Assembly (NCBI RefSeq): GCF_965638725.1
Contig: NC_134949.1
Coordinates: 39,212,151 to 39,276,150, forward strand
Source of the DNA: Aptenodytes patagonicus
Lineage: Eukaryota > Chordata > Aves > Sphenisciformes > Spheniscidae
Direction: 5' to 3'
DNA length: 64,000 nt
Part shown: piece after piece, positions 1 through 14,393 of the stretch
How positions within the stretch are numbered: position 1 is the stretch's first letter
How the letters are laid out: each line of letters begins with the position of its first letter
Position numbers and translations under genes: made by a program
The notes under the pieces: generated by a model
What the model saw: the letters and a program-made list of their open reading frames with translations, nothing else
Told to the model about the DNA's origin: nothing
Databases searched by the model: none

Positions 1-3000
1 CTGGCTTTTTTTTTTATTATTAAAGAAACAAACCCTTTCTCTTTAAAACAAACTTGTCTGAACAGCTTGCTGATTTTTTCTGTTTTGACTTAGGGCTAGC
101 AAATTAAAAGTGAACATTGATTTTAGAGGAAGTAAATCAAGTGTCTGCAGTTATCATTCTGCGATAGATCAGAGGTATGGAGGCTACAACCTCTTCTGGT
201 ACTGTGAAACTACTGGTAAGAACAACGTAGGCAATGAACTGTAGGGCTTTGATGCAACAAGTATAGCCATACAAAAGATTTCCCAGGCTCCCTGATTTTG
301 GCTTGAAAGCTCATGACGGAGCCACAGTTGTGTATATTCATGATAAATGCTGGAGGATGTTTTTCATTATACTTGTACTTAAACTGTAAAGCAAACAAGA
401 ATTTCCTGTTATGTCAGTTAGATCGAAAAAGTACTTACACATGCAAATAAATCTAAAAAATACCACAGCCTCAAAACAGATCATCTCTGCTTTCCTATTG
501 AAAACATCAGCGTACTTGTTCATAATGAATCAAAATGCATGCTGAGGGTTGGATGCTTAAAATAAAAAGTGGACATGTTTTCTGCTGAGTTCTGAAATAT
601 TCCAAACCATACCTGCCAGGCCATAGTCACATCAGATCTCATAAGCTAAATGAGTTTTGATTAGGTCAATACTTGGTTGGAAAGACAAAGCAGGTGCATC
701 AGAAAGGAAACACTCATCAGTAGAGAGCAGGCTCCCTTTTGTATGAGCCTTAAACCAGTATTTGAAAGGGCACTACGCCACTGCAAGTCTTCAGGTTGAC
801 ACAGACAGCTAAGATCTGTGTGCCTTTTTAGAGGAGCAAGGACATTAAAACTGTCATGACTATATTCTGTTACCTAGCCACCTTAAAGGGACCTCTGAAC
901 TTGGGCCCTTATCTCAGTCTTTTCTTTCCTACTATTATTATACAACAGGTACCAAATTTGTTTGAGATGACTAGATTTCAATCATAAATGTACTGAGTTT
1001 TCTATACAGTTTTTGGTGGGATGGCTGACCAAAAAAGTGACAATTGATAGCAAGGTTTACCCAGGAGAACTGATTTTGCATAACTGCAACGTAAACAAGG
1101 CAAAAAAGCAACAGACTGAAGTATCCAAATATTAGAAAGAAATCAGGCCTCAAAGCCTGGGGGGTGTCTTCTCTTTTCCAGGCATTCTCCTTCTTTTTGG
1201 TTCTCCAGCACCATTTTCAAATCAGAGGGGACAGGGGAAGATGATAATAATTCTTATAAAAATGATAGTGCCTGGGCATATTCTTGTCCATACGTAAATG
1301 GACGGAAATATTTCAAGCCGAAAGGACTGTCAAAAAAGTGAGACATTCTGGTTCCTGGTGAGTCCATGATCAGAGAGGTGTTCAAATACTTGCCTTGAAC
1401 TTCTCATTCAGGATGAGCTCTTTGAATTAATCATCAAATTTTTTCCTTCCTTCAGATGGGAACTGATTGATGAGGGTTCTGCATTTCTGGCCTAGTGACT
1501 GTGCTTGAAATGGCAATATTATTTTTGGAACACAGAAACTATGTTCCTGCAGACAGATAATTAAAGTTTTTACTAAAATGAGTATAGAAAACAAGCATAG
1601 GAAACCTCCATAGATCTCAGTCACCACTGGGTTTCTCTAAGAAATATAATTTATGCTAGCTCATGACACTTGGGCTGTCTTCTACTAAGAACAGGAGACA
1701 GCATGTGGGCAGGTCACTCAACACACAGTGGTGACCAGTGATACTAGGTTATGATTTTAGGAAACACCGGATATATTGCATGCCATTTAGGTAACTGTCT
1801 ACTGCACAGGTACGATTTTATGTTTAATACAAAGATAGGCTGGAGAAACAAAGACCACCTCAGCTAGAAGCTCCTCTGGAACAATTATCACTGCCGTGAA
1901 GTTTCATTTGGTGCAGTTTTGCTTCTATTTATGGGGCCCCATCACTCCTACAACCAGGAAGTCCAATGGGCTGGAAACAAGTTGCCATCACCTTCAGTCA
2001 GCTCTGAATGGTAAACAGTTCAAATTATAAATTCTTTGCCACCAAATTGTCTGCGGCTAATTGCTCTTTTGCATGTAATTATCAGTGAGGATTTAATAAG
2101 TATGGAAATACTATTACATGCCAAAAAGTAAAAATAAAACGAGAAAAAGCAGACTTAAAGAATGTCTGGCAGACAAACTCTTTAATTAATCCTGGAACAC
2201 CATATTGGCTGACGTCTCTCTCAGTGAACATCTCTGGCAGAGAGGTGGGTTTTTATAATACTTCAAGCAAAACGAGTAATACATTTGCTTCTACAGCTAG
2301 AATGGTTTTGGTCTTTGCCTCCAGGTTATGAATTTGAAAAGAACATCAATATAGGTGAGAACAAGACTGAACACGTCAAGGGAAACATAGAAAATCTTAA
2401 CATATCTTAAGAATAGTAACTCCTAATAAAGTACCAATTCAAATGAGAGATAGGCAAAACCTAGGAGAGGTTTTGAACTGTCACTAGGCTTTTAGGCATA
2501 GCTCTAACTTTCGCTTTCTTTACATGATCTGTCTCTTAAATAACCACATGGTTTATGGTAAAACATGGGAGATGGGGATGAAGAAACCGAATTCCCTCTC
2601 AAGGATTTTCCTCTTGTTTCTGGTTAGGAAGAAAAGATCAAGATGGACAGATAACTTTGCAGTGACACTTTCTGCCTACTGTCAAATGGCAATGGAAGTG
2701 GAAATATCCTTGAAACGTCCCACCTGTGGTCATAGTCATTAGATAATATTGATCAGAATATCATCAGACTCAGCAGATAATAAGACTGTACACAAACATA
2801 GTAAGGGTCCCGAATCTAGATGCCGTGTAGTTAATAGCTAAACTACTGTTTGCCACTGTGAGAGAAGAATCCTAGTTCATGTATTCCCCTAAGCTATCAA
2901 AGAAAATGAAGTGGAAGGAAGATTTGGTATTTCGCCGACTTGAGTTTCACTACATTTCTCTAAAGGGAAAACATCTAGACTTAGGGTTGTTAAGCAGGTT

Positions 3001-6000
3001 AATGACCTGTTGCACAAGACTAAAGAATAAATTATTACTGAGAGAGAATGAGTAGAATGCAAATCTGAAATGTATTTTCTTGAGTGCAAAAAATTTTCAT
3101 CCGGCAAAGGATTTCTTGCTTTAATTTCCTTCGTTGGTGGGTTTTTAGCTGTCATTTAGCGGTTCTATGTAGACCTGAAAATGCCTTTCTAATGTTCATG
3201 AAGAATATTGAAACAAAGTTGACCAAGTTTGGCTAAGCAAAAGGCTGGTACTAAAAGCTGTAGGTGGGAAGTGTTGCAAGCTTTCTTTTGCTATTCCCGG
3301 CCCAATTCCTCAATGTAAATCTGTTGCCCAAAGGGGAACAACCTACAGAACTAATGAGAATTTTGTTCCTCATGCCTGCTCCAGTCTGTATTATTTCTTT
3401 CTCCAAGGATTAGGAGGGTGACAATTATGGTGAGACATTTTGTACGTGATATAATACCTGTTTACCAGGAACTCTGAAACCAATTCACCGAGAGCAGATG
3501 TGGCAACAGAATTCGATCACTGTTGTATGGACTTATTTTGGATTTGAATTGCTACCCTAGATGCAAAAGAGGCCATGCCCAATCATGAGCACACTGAGCC
3601 TTCTAGATCTTTGTACTCGGTTGTATTATTAGTAGCAGAAAGAGACATCACACTTCAGTACCTTTGCATTTGGCCAAATGAGCTCTGAAAACATTCTGGT
3701 ACACTCTATTTATGTTAGCAAGATTTTTTTGACATAGTTCTTTAGGCATAGGTTTGCTTACTACCATTAGAAAGGATGGTCTCAGTCTGGGAGCTCTTGA
3801 TGTAACTCATGTATGAAATTAAAGTGAAACTTCCAAACTTTTCTCTTTTTGCGGGTTCATTATGAATTCCTCTGAAATAACATTACCGAAGCTCTAAAAT
3901 GAAGATAATGCTAGAAGGATGGATTCAATGTCTATTTTCCCTGAAAGATTTCTGCATTCCATTTGTGACTGATTTTGTAATAAGGTAACTCTCTGGAGGG
4001 CATAGCTTTAGTTTTCAGATCATTTTTTTGCTTTCTAAACTAGAAGAAAAGAATAAACCCTGGCTGATTGGATCGCCTTAGCAGCATATTTCTTCAGGAC
4101 TTCTGCATCAGAACAAATTAGATCATTCTGCACTGATGTGATATATAATTCCTGTATCTTCTGTGCCATCAGCTCCTTGGGTTTGGTTTGAAGGGATAAG
4201 AATTAAGCTGCAGCATTTGAGTGAAATTGTTTTTATTATTGGAATCACAAGATTTTTTTACAGGCAAGAGAAAAACTACCACAACTGGCACACAGTGTGA
4301 CTCAACCTTACGTACTGGGAACCTTAATTCTGTCAGCGTCAATTGGACATGAAGCACATCCATTGCTTTGAGTCCTTATTTTTATGTAGCCCTACTAGCA
4401 AAAAGAAACTATTTCCTGTTTGCAATTCAGTGCACGCTGGTTTTATTATTTCCTTTAACTCTTCCCCATGTTTAAATCACTGCTTATTAAATAATCTTCC
4501 AGCATTTCCTTTCTAAGTGTGTCTTGGTGCATCAGTTGAGCACAGCTAAGTTAAAGACTGGTTCTGTTGCTTGAAAATATTCACTGATGGCAAGTAATGA
4601 AAAAGTAATGACAGCTGAAACAATACCTGTCTATAAAAATCTGATTTCAGCTGTTGTTGAACTTGTTGATCTTTAGTGAAAAATGAAATATGAACTTTAA
4701 TGGACTATCACTCTCACGGCATCTTCCATCATCGTATTATAGGTTATGATTGCTACATTTTTCTCCTTCTACTGTAAAAGACGACTCTTTGGAACAAGAA
4801 GGGCTGATTGCTCCATTAGTTCTTGATATCATTCAGCACTTAGGGCAACATTCATTTCTTTTGCATTTCATTTGCATTCCCTCATCACTGGAAATACCCT
4901 GGAAAATCTCCTACCATTTGATGACCCAACCAGAGAATATTTTTTCGCTGAAGCCCTCTTTTGCTCCCATTCCTAGAAGGGCAGTCTTATTCTTTAGACA
5001 TTTATATTGAACATAAATTATGATGGCTCTTAAGATGAGACATGCGAATTATGGTAAATACATTTTAAACCTCTTGCATTAGATTTTCATGAGAACTACT
5101 GGTAAACAAAACAAACATGCATGAGATGATAGATAGATAGATAGCAAGTTTGGTGGATTTCAGTTGGAAGTAACTCTGAATGTATACCAAGACTGCGAGG
5201 TCTAACAACATATAAAATCGAATTACTAGCTTTCATTTTGAATCATCACCTGATTCTGTTTACATAGAAATTTTACTCCCTGACAGGAAAAAGGATGAAA
5301 AGCTGGGGCTTACTTGACTCTATATGCCACCAACCGTATGTGCCAAAAGAGAGGCAGCTGGAGTAAATGATCTTGTCAAAACAGAAAGTATCACTAAGGA
5401 GGCAACACTGAGGGACTGAGCGATTCATATCAGTTTGTTAAAAGCAGAGGTGTGTATTCAGCCATTACTCCTTTGCCTTTTTGTCAAGGGCTCTCATCAG
5501 TCAGCTTTTTCATATTAAAAAACTGCGAATGTAGATAATTCTGTAGTTCACTAATGTTGAATGTTACTGAGCTTATGTCCATAAAGGAATTATTCTAGAA
5601 TAGGACACGTACAAAGTTAAAGGAACTATAGCTGTCATCAAATAACTTTCTTAGAGGAATATTATTTTACATTAAGAGTACCCACATTATAAGCTTTCTG
5701 CAAATATTCTAAAAGACATATGTTGGGGAACACCTCCATGTATGAACCTTATTTTTCAGAAGTAGCCACGGTTCTTACTTTCTTACTGCTCTTATGCTAT
5801 ATTCTACAGACATCAAGAAGGATGCTGAATTGGTGCTTGACATAAAGATTACTTTAACAACAATGCCTTTAAAAGGGGTGAGGGTGGCAGGGAGTAAAGC
5901 ACTTAACAGAGATTACAGTGAAAGAATAAAGTATTTAATGATGAGAATCTCTAACTTCTTGGGGTACCTAAGTGGTTTTTGGATTAATACAGAATTACTT

Positions 6001-7511
6001 ATGTGACTGAAGTATTAGTAATACAGATATATTATTGTAGAGAAACCTAGGAAAAAATTATGCCTTCTTTTTTCTTTTTTCCTGCTATAACACGTAAAGC
6101 CTCAGCGTTTTCACTGGCTCCAAAAAATTGTATTGTGATGAAGATCCACAGTAAAGCTCAAAATGAAGAGAAAGAATTCCTAATTCGGTAGCCCTAGCTG
6201 CACAAATAAAGAAAAAATGTCATTTGATAACATATGTGACCCCAAGTGGCAGTTTCTTTTCAACAGATGTAGTTTAATCTTTGAGCAGCAGGTGCAAAAG
6301 TTATCTTGAGGCAGAAGCTACAAACAGAGCAATTTTACAGGAGACGTTTGACTTGGTGGGAAATGTAGGAATAATTGTGACACGCAGCTCTTTTTCCTTC
6401 TGTCTGCCAACAGTGGATCATACATGACCCAGTGCTTTATCTTGAAAGAGAGAGAGATATATTTCTATTCCCCTCCCCCAGATTAGAACATGGTTCAGCA
6501 TAATATTTGCTCCTTTGGTCAGTGTTTAGCAACTGATGTGAAAATGGATTTTCATTCCCTTCAGTTTCTAATCACTCAAAGGAACACGTGTTCTGAATTA
6601 CGTATCTGGACATCCAGGTGGTTGCTGATAAAACAGAATCAAATGGATTTAATACCGCATTCGATCAGTACCCATGGTTCTGGAAATGTATTCACCATCC
6701 CAGGCTTTGCTTGGTTTTGCAAATGTGTCAGTTAGGGTTTTATCCTGCCGGATGCTGAAAATGGCATTTAGGTTGTACGGTGCTAACTTGAGCTAAGAAC
6801 TTTGACGAACTGGGCCCTCATTAAGGAAACTGAAAAATGATTTTTTTTCCTGACCTCTGAAACATGTAAAATAAATACACTAATTAAAGAAAGATCTGAG
6901 CCTCGGACCTTATATAGCTAACAGGGATACAGATTTTCTTCCTGCTTGATACGCCTGCAATACACAATAACATCTTTCTCCAGCAACGTACGTAAGCGCA
7001 CGCTTAACCTGAAGCCATAAGAATACTCTGATTGGTTTAAAATTAAGCAATGTGCTCAAGTGCTTTGCTGTATTTAAGCCAGACTTGAATCAACCAAGAT
7101 GGCTCACACAACCCAACCATGTTCCACAATTCACTGTTCTCCAGAAGTCTGACATACCATGGACCACTGCCAACCTCCTTTGCCTGCCCTGCAGGTACTG
7201 CACTACTAGATGAGTGACCTCAAGGAAATGTAATTTTGGAGTTGGCTTCTTGAAACAAAAACTCTTTGCATCAGTTTGTGGACAAATAGTTCTGAACAGA
7301 AAAAAATGACTCCCATAGGTATTCCCGCCCTTCTAGTAAAGTCCTGGTCCTGAACGTTGACTAAAATGTGGTATTTCCATTGCAATAAAATAGCTATATT
7401 TACAAGCTGACCTTGAAGCATGTACAAACTATTATTCCAAGATGGTATCACAGCTTCTCAGCTAGATGCCTCAGACTATACACTGCTAAGGGATAATGAA
7501 AATTCTCTTTC
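1..7511. other. 5' intergenic DNA, no gene recognised
   Basis: AT-rich single-copy-looking sequence with only short chance reading frames. No CR1 copy was seen here. A short (GATA)n tract lies at 5125-5144. A homeodomain-site-rich stretch near 2040-2110 looks like a possible conserved non-coding element. Confidence 0.6.
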
Positions 7512-8036
7512 AGCCTCAGCTGCTGATGCGGTGTAAATTTAGCATAATACAAATCTCACGCTGTTCTTGGCCTTTGCTGGTTCCCAGAATTACCCTGTTA
7601 ACACCATATAGAAAAGCAGAGCGGACGAGAGAGCAACGAATGGCAGCAACACAAGAAAAGGACCTGAGAGCAATGAGCCTCTGTGGTTTATTCACAATGG
7701 CAAACACGGAAGGGAAAACATCCTGTATCTCAAAAGGACAACAAACTTGGCCACGCACAAGGCTGGCAGATTACAGTAGGTGCTTCTCCATCTGTTCCTC
7801 TGCTCCTTGGCAGCACAGGCTTCGAGGGAGAGTGGAGGGACACTGGTTCTGTCTGGGCAGCACACTTTGATGACCTCCTGGTGGAGGATAAGGCTGCAGA
7901 ACTGCATCTTCCTTCCGTCCATGCCCATCGCAGCTGCAGACAGTGCCACTATTCACAGCAGGACAAAGTGACTGCAAAATGCCACCAGATCAGCTTTTTC
8001 ACACTGACTATGCGCTGGTGTAAATGACGACATCAG
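7512..8036 (+). other. Exon-like GC-richer segment of unknown function
   Basis: The segment starts right after a good acceptor (attctctttcag) and ends at a usable donor (CAG then GTACAA at 8037). It is GC-richer than its flanks, and several frames on both strands stay open for 60-124 codons. None resembles a family I know. It could be an lncRNA exon, a decayed insertion or chance. Confidence 0.25.
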
Positions 8037-11000
8037 GTACAAGAAAACAAAGAAACAAGCTTATTTCTTTCTGTTACTAGAGAAAGCACTGCCTCCAGAA
8101 ACACTGTAGGAATGGACTTTGAGGACATTCTTACAAATCATTGAGAGACAAAATCATCTTTATCTTGCGATATGTGAGCAGACAATTGTCTCTCTGTATT
8201 TCATCCTTCCAAATGACATTGCTTCTACAATATATTTGTTCCAGGCTCTCTGAAGCACTGGCTAGCAACGCAAAAATCTTACAAAAATGTCAAATTTTGG
8301 CTCTACAAGATGACACAAGAACAAAGCCCTGATCTGGTACCCCTATAGCTGAATACAGAGATAACACTAGGCTCTTAAACTGGCAGTACCACAAAAGTGG
8401 TAAAAATATTAAAAATCATATAGGTCACCTTGACTGTGACAGGCAGGAGATGTTGTTTCTAACGTAAGTAATAGGACTCAACATTTCAATGCATGAAAAG
8501 ACTAAGAAGTTTTGGAGAACTGTTTTTGTTTTGGAAATGACATTCCTCTGTATCAGACTGTAGCAGCGTGGGTTGACTTTTGTGATAGAAGTTATTAAAA
8601 AATGCCAGTTCTCTCAGTGAGAGCTACCGGCATCATTAACCCCTGAGAGAGAACGAAACAACAGGAGGCACTTCTTAAGATGGTTTTGAAATTTAAACAT
8701 ATTCTTTTTGATGTATGTTTTTCTTACTGGCATGTAATGATTTCAAAAGTATTATAACTAATTGCAGATGTTTTCTTTTAAGAGCCTCTTCCCGCTTGAA
8801 TAATATGCATGAGATATATGAGATTCTTGACTGGTGTTCTTGCTTCTTTTGATGCTTTGTTTTGTATTTGCCATTCATATACCTAAATTCACAAATGAGC
8901 CACCAATACTTGGCAGTCCTACTCAATTTTATACATATTCATTATGAATAGAAGAGAAATTGTACATACCCAGAGGGTTTAAAAATTCTAATGGTGGCTC
9001 TGACAAGTTCAAACATACACTGTCTCGTATATCTCCTAAACTTAAGACTATACCCTGCTATTATAATACATGGCTACTAATCCTAGAATGATATGAATAG
9101 CCTAATAATATGTATTTAAACAACTTTCACACTTATGACTCTGTGTTAACTAATTTTAGCACACAAACATGTAGTTAATTAATTATATCAAAGAGCAAAA
9201 TCATGTTGAAAGACACTAGGCCCCAAGGTTCGATAGGTTACGGTGAGAATATTGGCAATTAAAATTAATTCTTGTTTCTGTTCAAATGGTTGTTGAGACC
9301 CAAAAAACCCTTCAGTGCGCAGCTGAAGAGACCGGTCGTCGTCTCTTCTTTGGTACCACCACCTGTGTGCAGGACAGCCAGAAGACGGAAAGACCCCGGA
9401 GACCCCAGCCCCTTCAGCAGCCCTGCCTCCAGGGTGAAGTGGAAATGGTCGTGGCACAACTGAGCTAGGCTGAGTTAACTAAGTTTGGGTAAAACTCTAA
9501 TGAGGACAAGGAAGCATGTAGCCTTCTCACACATTAGCAGATTCATCTGTTCTGGGGGTTGGATCTTGACTTCTGTCCTTTTAAAGGTTTCAATTCAAAG
9601 CACTCAAAGATTTTGAGGGGAGAAGTGGCAGTTCTGTCGGTGCAAACGGCAAAAGCAATCTTACAGCAGTTTTCCAGTCTGTTACCGTGCTATGCCCTTG
9701 TTCTCTTTGCAAAAATACCTAAGAAGAGGAAACTACACAGACAGGCTTTAATCAGTACTTGAACTTAGTACTCCTCTGACAAGATTCTGTGGACAATAAC
9801 CACTTACTATGTGTTAAATATACTTCAGTTCACCAAAAAAAAAATAGAAGAACTTTTGAGTTGATCAAACGTAGAGCTTCTCAGTCCCGGAAGAGCCTCT
9901 AATAATGACCGGCAAGTGTGTGTTCCTGCTCAGGAGGACCTGAACGGTACCGGTATTACATGTCAGGTCTAAGAACTGGAGTCAACTATGTAAGGACGCC
10001 TTGAGAAGTCTCTCCTGCGGAGCATATGGAAGTCAGAGGATGTTTTTAGATTCTTCTGCTGTGAGAATGTGGATGACTGTGTATTGAGTCATTACTATTA
10101 ATTTATTTCTCAAATAGCAAATTTATAAGAGGAGAATACGTCATATATTAAGAGCCGTTCAGCTCCAGCATGCAAGTTAAAGACTAATACAGCCCTTCAG
10201 TAAAATGTCCACAGAGTATGAGAAAGATCAAAACATGAGTCAGTTTGTGGCAGCCAACAGAGACACATCTTGACAGGCAGCAGACTATGTTCGTTGTTCA
10301 AGTGATGGTAGGCTGGCAACGGGCATCATCTGCTCCAAGAGGAGAGTCACTGAGTCACTTTACCTTGGACGATCCCGTGGATAAGTCAGTTTTGCTCCAA
10401 GAAATCCGACTCCGCGAAGTTACACTCTATGCCATAGAGTCATTCATTCCAATTTAGTTTTAGCCCTCTCTGTTCACCTTGATTCATGGACGAATAATTA
10501 TATTTTTTCATCTTTGCTGTTACTGACAGTCTCATAAATGAGGGAGGGAGATAGCACATGCTATTGGCCTGCAATGAAGCACTCTTAAGCAAGAATCAAC
10601 AAAACAACAGCAGTGCTTTAAAATGCTACGAAATGAAACAGATTAGCCCTTATGTCCGCTTTGACAAACAGTGACTCATATTGTAATTAGCCAATGTACT
10701 AACATTGAAATTTCTAAATTATTGGTATGGTCAAGGCTTTCCTGAAATGTGGGACCCAGAATAAACAAAATCCATAGCACAGCTACCTCTGGTTCTAATA
10801 AGCCTAAATAGTCCAAACACTTAAAATAATTTATATTTTTATGACTTCTGAAACACAGAGTATTGCTCAATATCAGAAGTTCCAATTAAACAAGCGCTTT
10901 TAAGTTTACTGGGACAAGTGTCTCTAGTACAAGCATTGCCGAGATTGTTATATGAAGAAAGCTGGGTGTGCTGACATAAACGGAAACATAATTGGCTCTG

Positions 11001-13940
11001 AAGGAATTACAAATTTAGAGTTGTGATAAGGAATGAAAATGCAAATAGTCAAGCAAAAAGAAAAATAACCTGGACTGATTTTCGGAAGAGGTATTAAGGA
11101 AAGAAAAAAAATCTTTTGTTCTGTGAACCGAGTTAATTTGGCATGAAAATAATATAATGATAAAAATCTTTGAATCTAAATTTCTAGCTCGTATTTCAAA
11201 TCAGATTTCATTTGAAAGATTAATTTTATTTTTTATTTTTGGGTGGTTGTGGTATGTATTTGAAAAGTTTTGACCACAGATGCTGCAAAAAGCTGTCCAG
11301 TGTTTAGCCACCAGAAGACAGATTTCTTTCAGCATTTTTGTGGTTTTTTTTTTTTTTAATTAAAAGACATTTTTTTCTTCAAGATATTATGTTTCTTGAA
11401 ACTTAATCTTATGATGAGGGTGCTATTGGAGCTCTGTTCTCTCTCTCTCTATTGGAGAGGCAATTTCAGCCCATTTGAGAGTTGCTTCAGTCCATTACTT
11501 AACCAGATGCATATATTATTTTCAGCACTGTTTTCCTGATCTTTCTCTTTTTAAACACTTTGCTTTGCTTTACAGAAACGGATTATCTGGGTTAGGAAGG
11601 AAAGGCCAGGCAGTTCACAGCTGTAGATATTATTTATTCTTCTTGGTAAGTGTGTAGAAGTCTCTCCTAGATGAGACCAACAGTACCTTCTATTGTCCAG
11701 AAATGAAACAGTCCTAAGTGAGAATCAGCACAGTAGCACCAACTGCTTTTGGAAAGATGCTTTGGGATTCTTACTTAACTTGCATGTGAACAAATTTTCA
11801 GCTTTAGGAAGAAAGAAAAACTTAACTAAAACTTTGGCTTATGAGGTGAAAGGCAGCTGATGATTTATTTAGTTCCAAATGTGCCCTACTTTGGAAATTG
11901 CTATCATTTGCTATGGAATGTCATCTAACTTTAAAAATAAGGAAAACAGAGAGTAAGGGGGAAAAAACCCTCACCCTTAAAAGAGCACTGTTATGATTAA
12001 GATTGCAAAGCCAAGTTTTTAGTTCTACAGTTAACTCATCTTCATCTCTTGGAAGGTAATATTTTATACAATGCAATACAGTGATAACCTTAATGCCTTG
12101 AAACACACATTTCCCCATGTGACTGTTCTAGTGTAGGTTATGCTGTTTTTTCAATTTGTTTGCTTTAAGTTAAAGATTGCCATACCATTCCTTTTTGTTT
12201 CTTTCATGTTTAAATCTAGATCACTTCTTTGACACCATCTGTGGTTTGTTAATAGAATCAGCCAATAAATTTGTGAAGACTTTCTTTCCAGGCATCTTTT
12301 TAAAAATTTGAAGTTCAGATGTACAAAGTCAGTCACGTATCTAAGTGATAAACCACGACTGTAAGGTTCTCTGGCTCAAATATCTGCTTGCAGCGGTGAG
12401 CGGCTTTCAACTTAGAGCAGCAATTTTCCTTTTATTTCCCCAAAACCAGCTGTAAAAAACGATAACCAGCTTTAAACTTGTCATCCTAAAGGACTCCCTT
12501 TAAGCTGAGTAAAGCTGTGTGGTATAGCTCTTTCCACGCTGATAGATGAAGATGCAGCACATTCCCGATGTCCTCTGCCAATCAGTGGGCTCACAACTCC
12601 CGTGTGAAGTGAAAGGGCAAATTGGTGAGGGTTCAAATTCTAGTGCCGTGAATGCATCTCTAAACTAACTCTGCTCTTCTCTCATTTTCAGTGTTCGGGG
12701 AATATACTTGCAAGTGTAAAGCAAGATAAATCCTTTCAGGTGCCAGCATTTAATTAAGCTTTCAGCTATCTTTGTGAATGAACCGAGAGCATCTAATATG
12801 CATGTCTACAGGGAACAGATCAGGAGTACCACTCCATCTGTGAAGTTGTTTGCTATCAGCTGGAAAAAAATGCCTTCTCAATTAGCCTCTCTCTGTGTCT
12901 AACTTCCTCTGGAACATTGCATCTACTATAGCTGAATCCCCATTGTAATAAATGTACTTGAACAAAAAATACTTTGACTTCCTCCATGATGGCCTGTGTT
13001 TCTGGTAGTAATAGGAAAACAGGTTTAAGCAGTGGCAGGCTAAGCTGGCTGAGGTATAGAAACCAGCAGGGGAAGGACGATGTTAAATGATTTTAAAATA
13101 ATTTAAAAAGTGTTCAAGGTTGTATAGCAGACCAGAGCAGAATTGTTCTGTAATTGTTCTGATTTTTTTTTCTCTCATACACTCTCTTACTATAAGTAAA
13201 TGTATGTAGGATTCCCAAGGTTTAGTGTCTAATTGGAAATGGTAAGGATTTAAAAAGTTAAACCCCAGCTTGAGTGGATCTGCTTACAGGGACCACTGGC
13301 AATGCTTTACTCCACAATAGCAATCAACATAAAGACCTTACCTACCACAGAGAATTTTCTATCGGCTGGTTGGTCTAACATGCTTATCCAATAAAATGCA
13401 TCATGGTAACCATGTGGGCAGAACATTTTTGGAACAGATGATCTTTCACCACCCCAAAACCACCCGATCCCCATTTAGTACCGAAGTCATGAATGTAAAT
13501 AAACACCAGGTTAGAATGGTCTTTTCCCACAGTATGTGAGAACTGATAATGTGACACTCACATCTCAGAAACAAATTGTTCCTGGGAACTGTAAGATGCT
13601 CAAAAGTCACGGTCACCAAAATGATTTAGAATAGCGCTAACGTTCACATGGCAAAATATGAATCAGTGTGCCAAATGTCAAACATTTGTACTTCAACTTT
13701 TTCTGTCTTGGTACTTCAAAGAGGAGCTACACAGTTTTTCTGTGTGTGGTATACTATCATCACAATTCAGACGTCATAAACCATTTTCAGCTGTCACAAC
13801 CAGGTCAAGACTGAGTCTGTCTTCATCTGCATTGTTCCAGCTGGTTTCCTTGAATAACCAACACAAGTGCTCAAGCAAAATGAAGTAAAGAATTTCCCTC
13901 TCTAAAGGTAACCTCTAAATTAAGTATTCCCAAATCAAAG
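8037..13940. other. 5' intergenic DNA, no gene recognised
   Basis: AT-rich, with short chance frames only. It contains one GC/CpG-richer patch at about 9290-9465. A tRNA-B-box-like GGTTCAAATTC near 12630 may be an old SINE remnant but is too diverged to call. Confidence 0.6.
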
Positions 13941-14093
13941 GAGTGAATGGCCTATTTGAAAATCAGTCAGCATTGGAAATCATTCCCCTACCCGCCCCAA
14001 CATTCCCTGTTTCTGCTCAGGACGCCCGCCCCGCCTCCTGACTACTCCCATCTTCCTTACTCCATCCCTACATCACACCCCACCGCAACGCCA

Positions 14094-14393
14094 CTAATCC
14101 AACACCACACTGCCCACCTCCTTCTTACCCCTGTCCATCATTTTGCTGCACACTGCTAACCTATCACCGAGCTGCTCTGGGGAATGAGACTGGTACGTAT
14201 TAAGCTCTCTCTCCAACACAGCTGCCAGACAATTAACAGCACGAGTATCTTCCAAAATAGCTGCTTGTACTATGGCTGGGTGACAGGCCATGGCGGTAAC
14301 ACGATTTCTCTCTACCAACTGAGTAAAGAGCACATGCTTTCCATCATCTGCTGCGCAAGGCTGCCTGCAAACTGCATGTAATACATGCCTGTT
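14094..14393 (-). other. Exon-like minus-strand open frame upstream of CAND1 (unknown protein or lncRNA exon)
   Basis: Read on the minus strand, the frame is open for about 99 codons between stops. It includes stretches such as ERNRVTAMACHPAIVQAAIL and NCLAAVLERELNTYQSHS that look protein-like rather than low complexity. I do not recognise the family. Within it, CAGGG is followed by GTAAGA (intron from 14128 downward), a strong splice donor. Below it the minus strand is strikingly G-rich. No clear pyrimidine-tract acceptor lies upstream, so if it is an exon it may be a first exon. It faces away from CAND1. Alternatives are a decayed insertion or chance. Confidence 0.3.

Noticed and set aside
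4750..5010. 86-codon + strand open frame
   Set aside because: Chance frame in AT-rich DNA, with no domain, splice or context support.
5125..5144. (GATA)n run
   Set aside because: Only about four or five units, so not worth a separate feature.
12560..12660. tRNA- or SINE-like box B (GGTTCAAATTC) with a weak box A upstream
   Set aside because: No cloverleaf can be formed by eye, and the flanks do not clearly match a SINE family.
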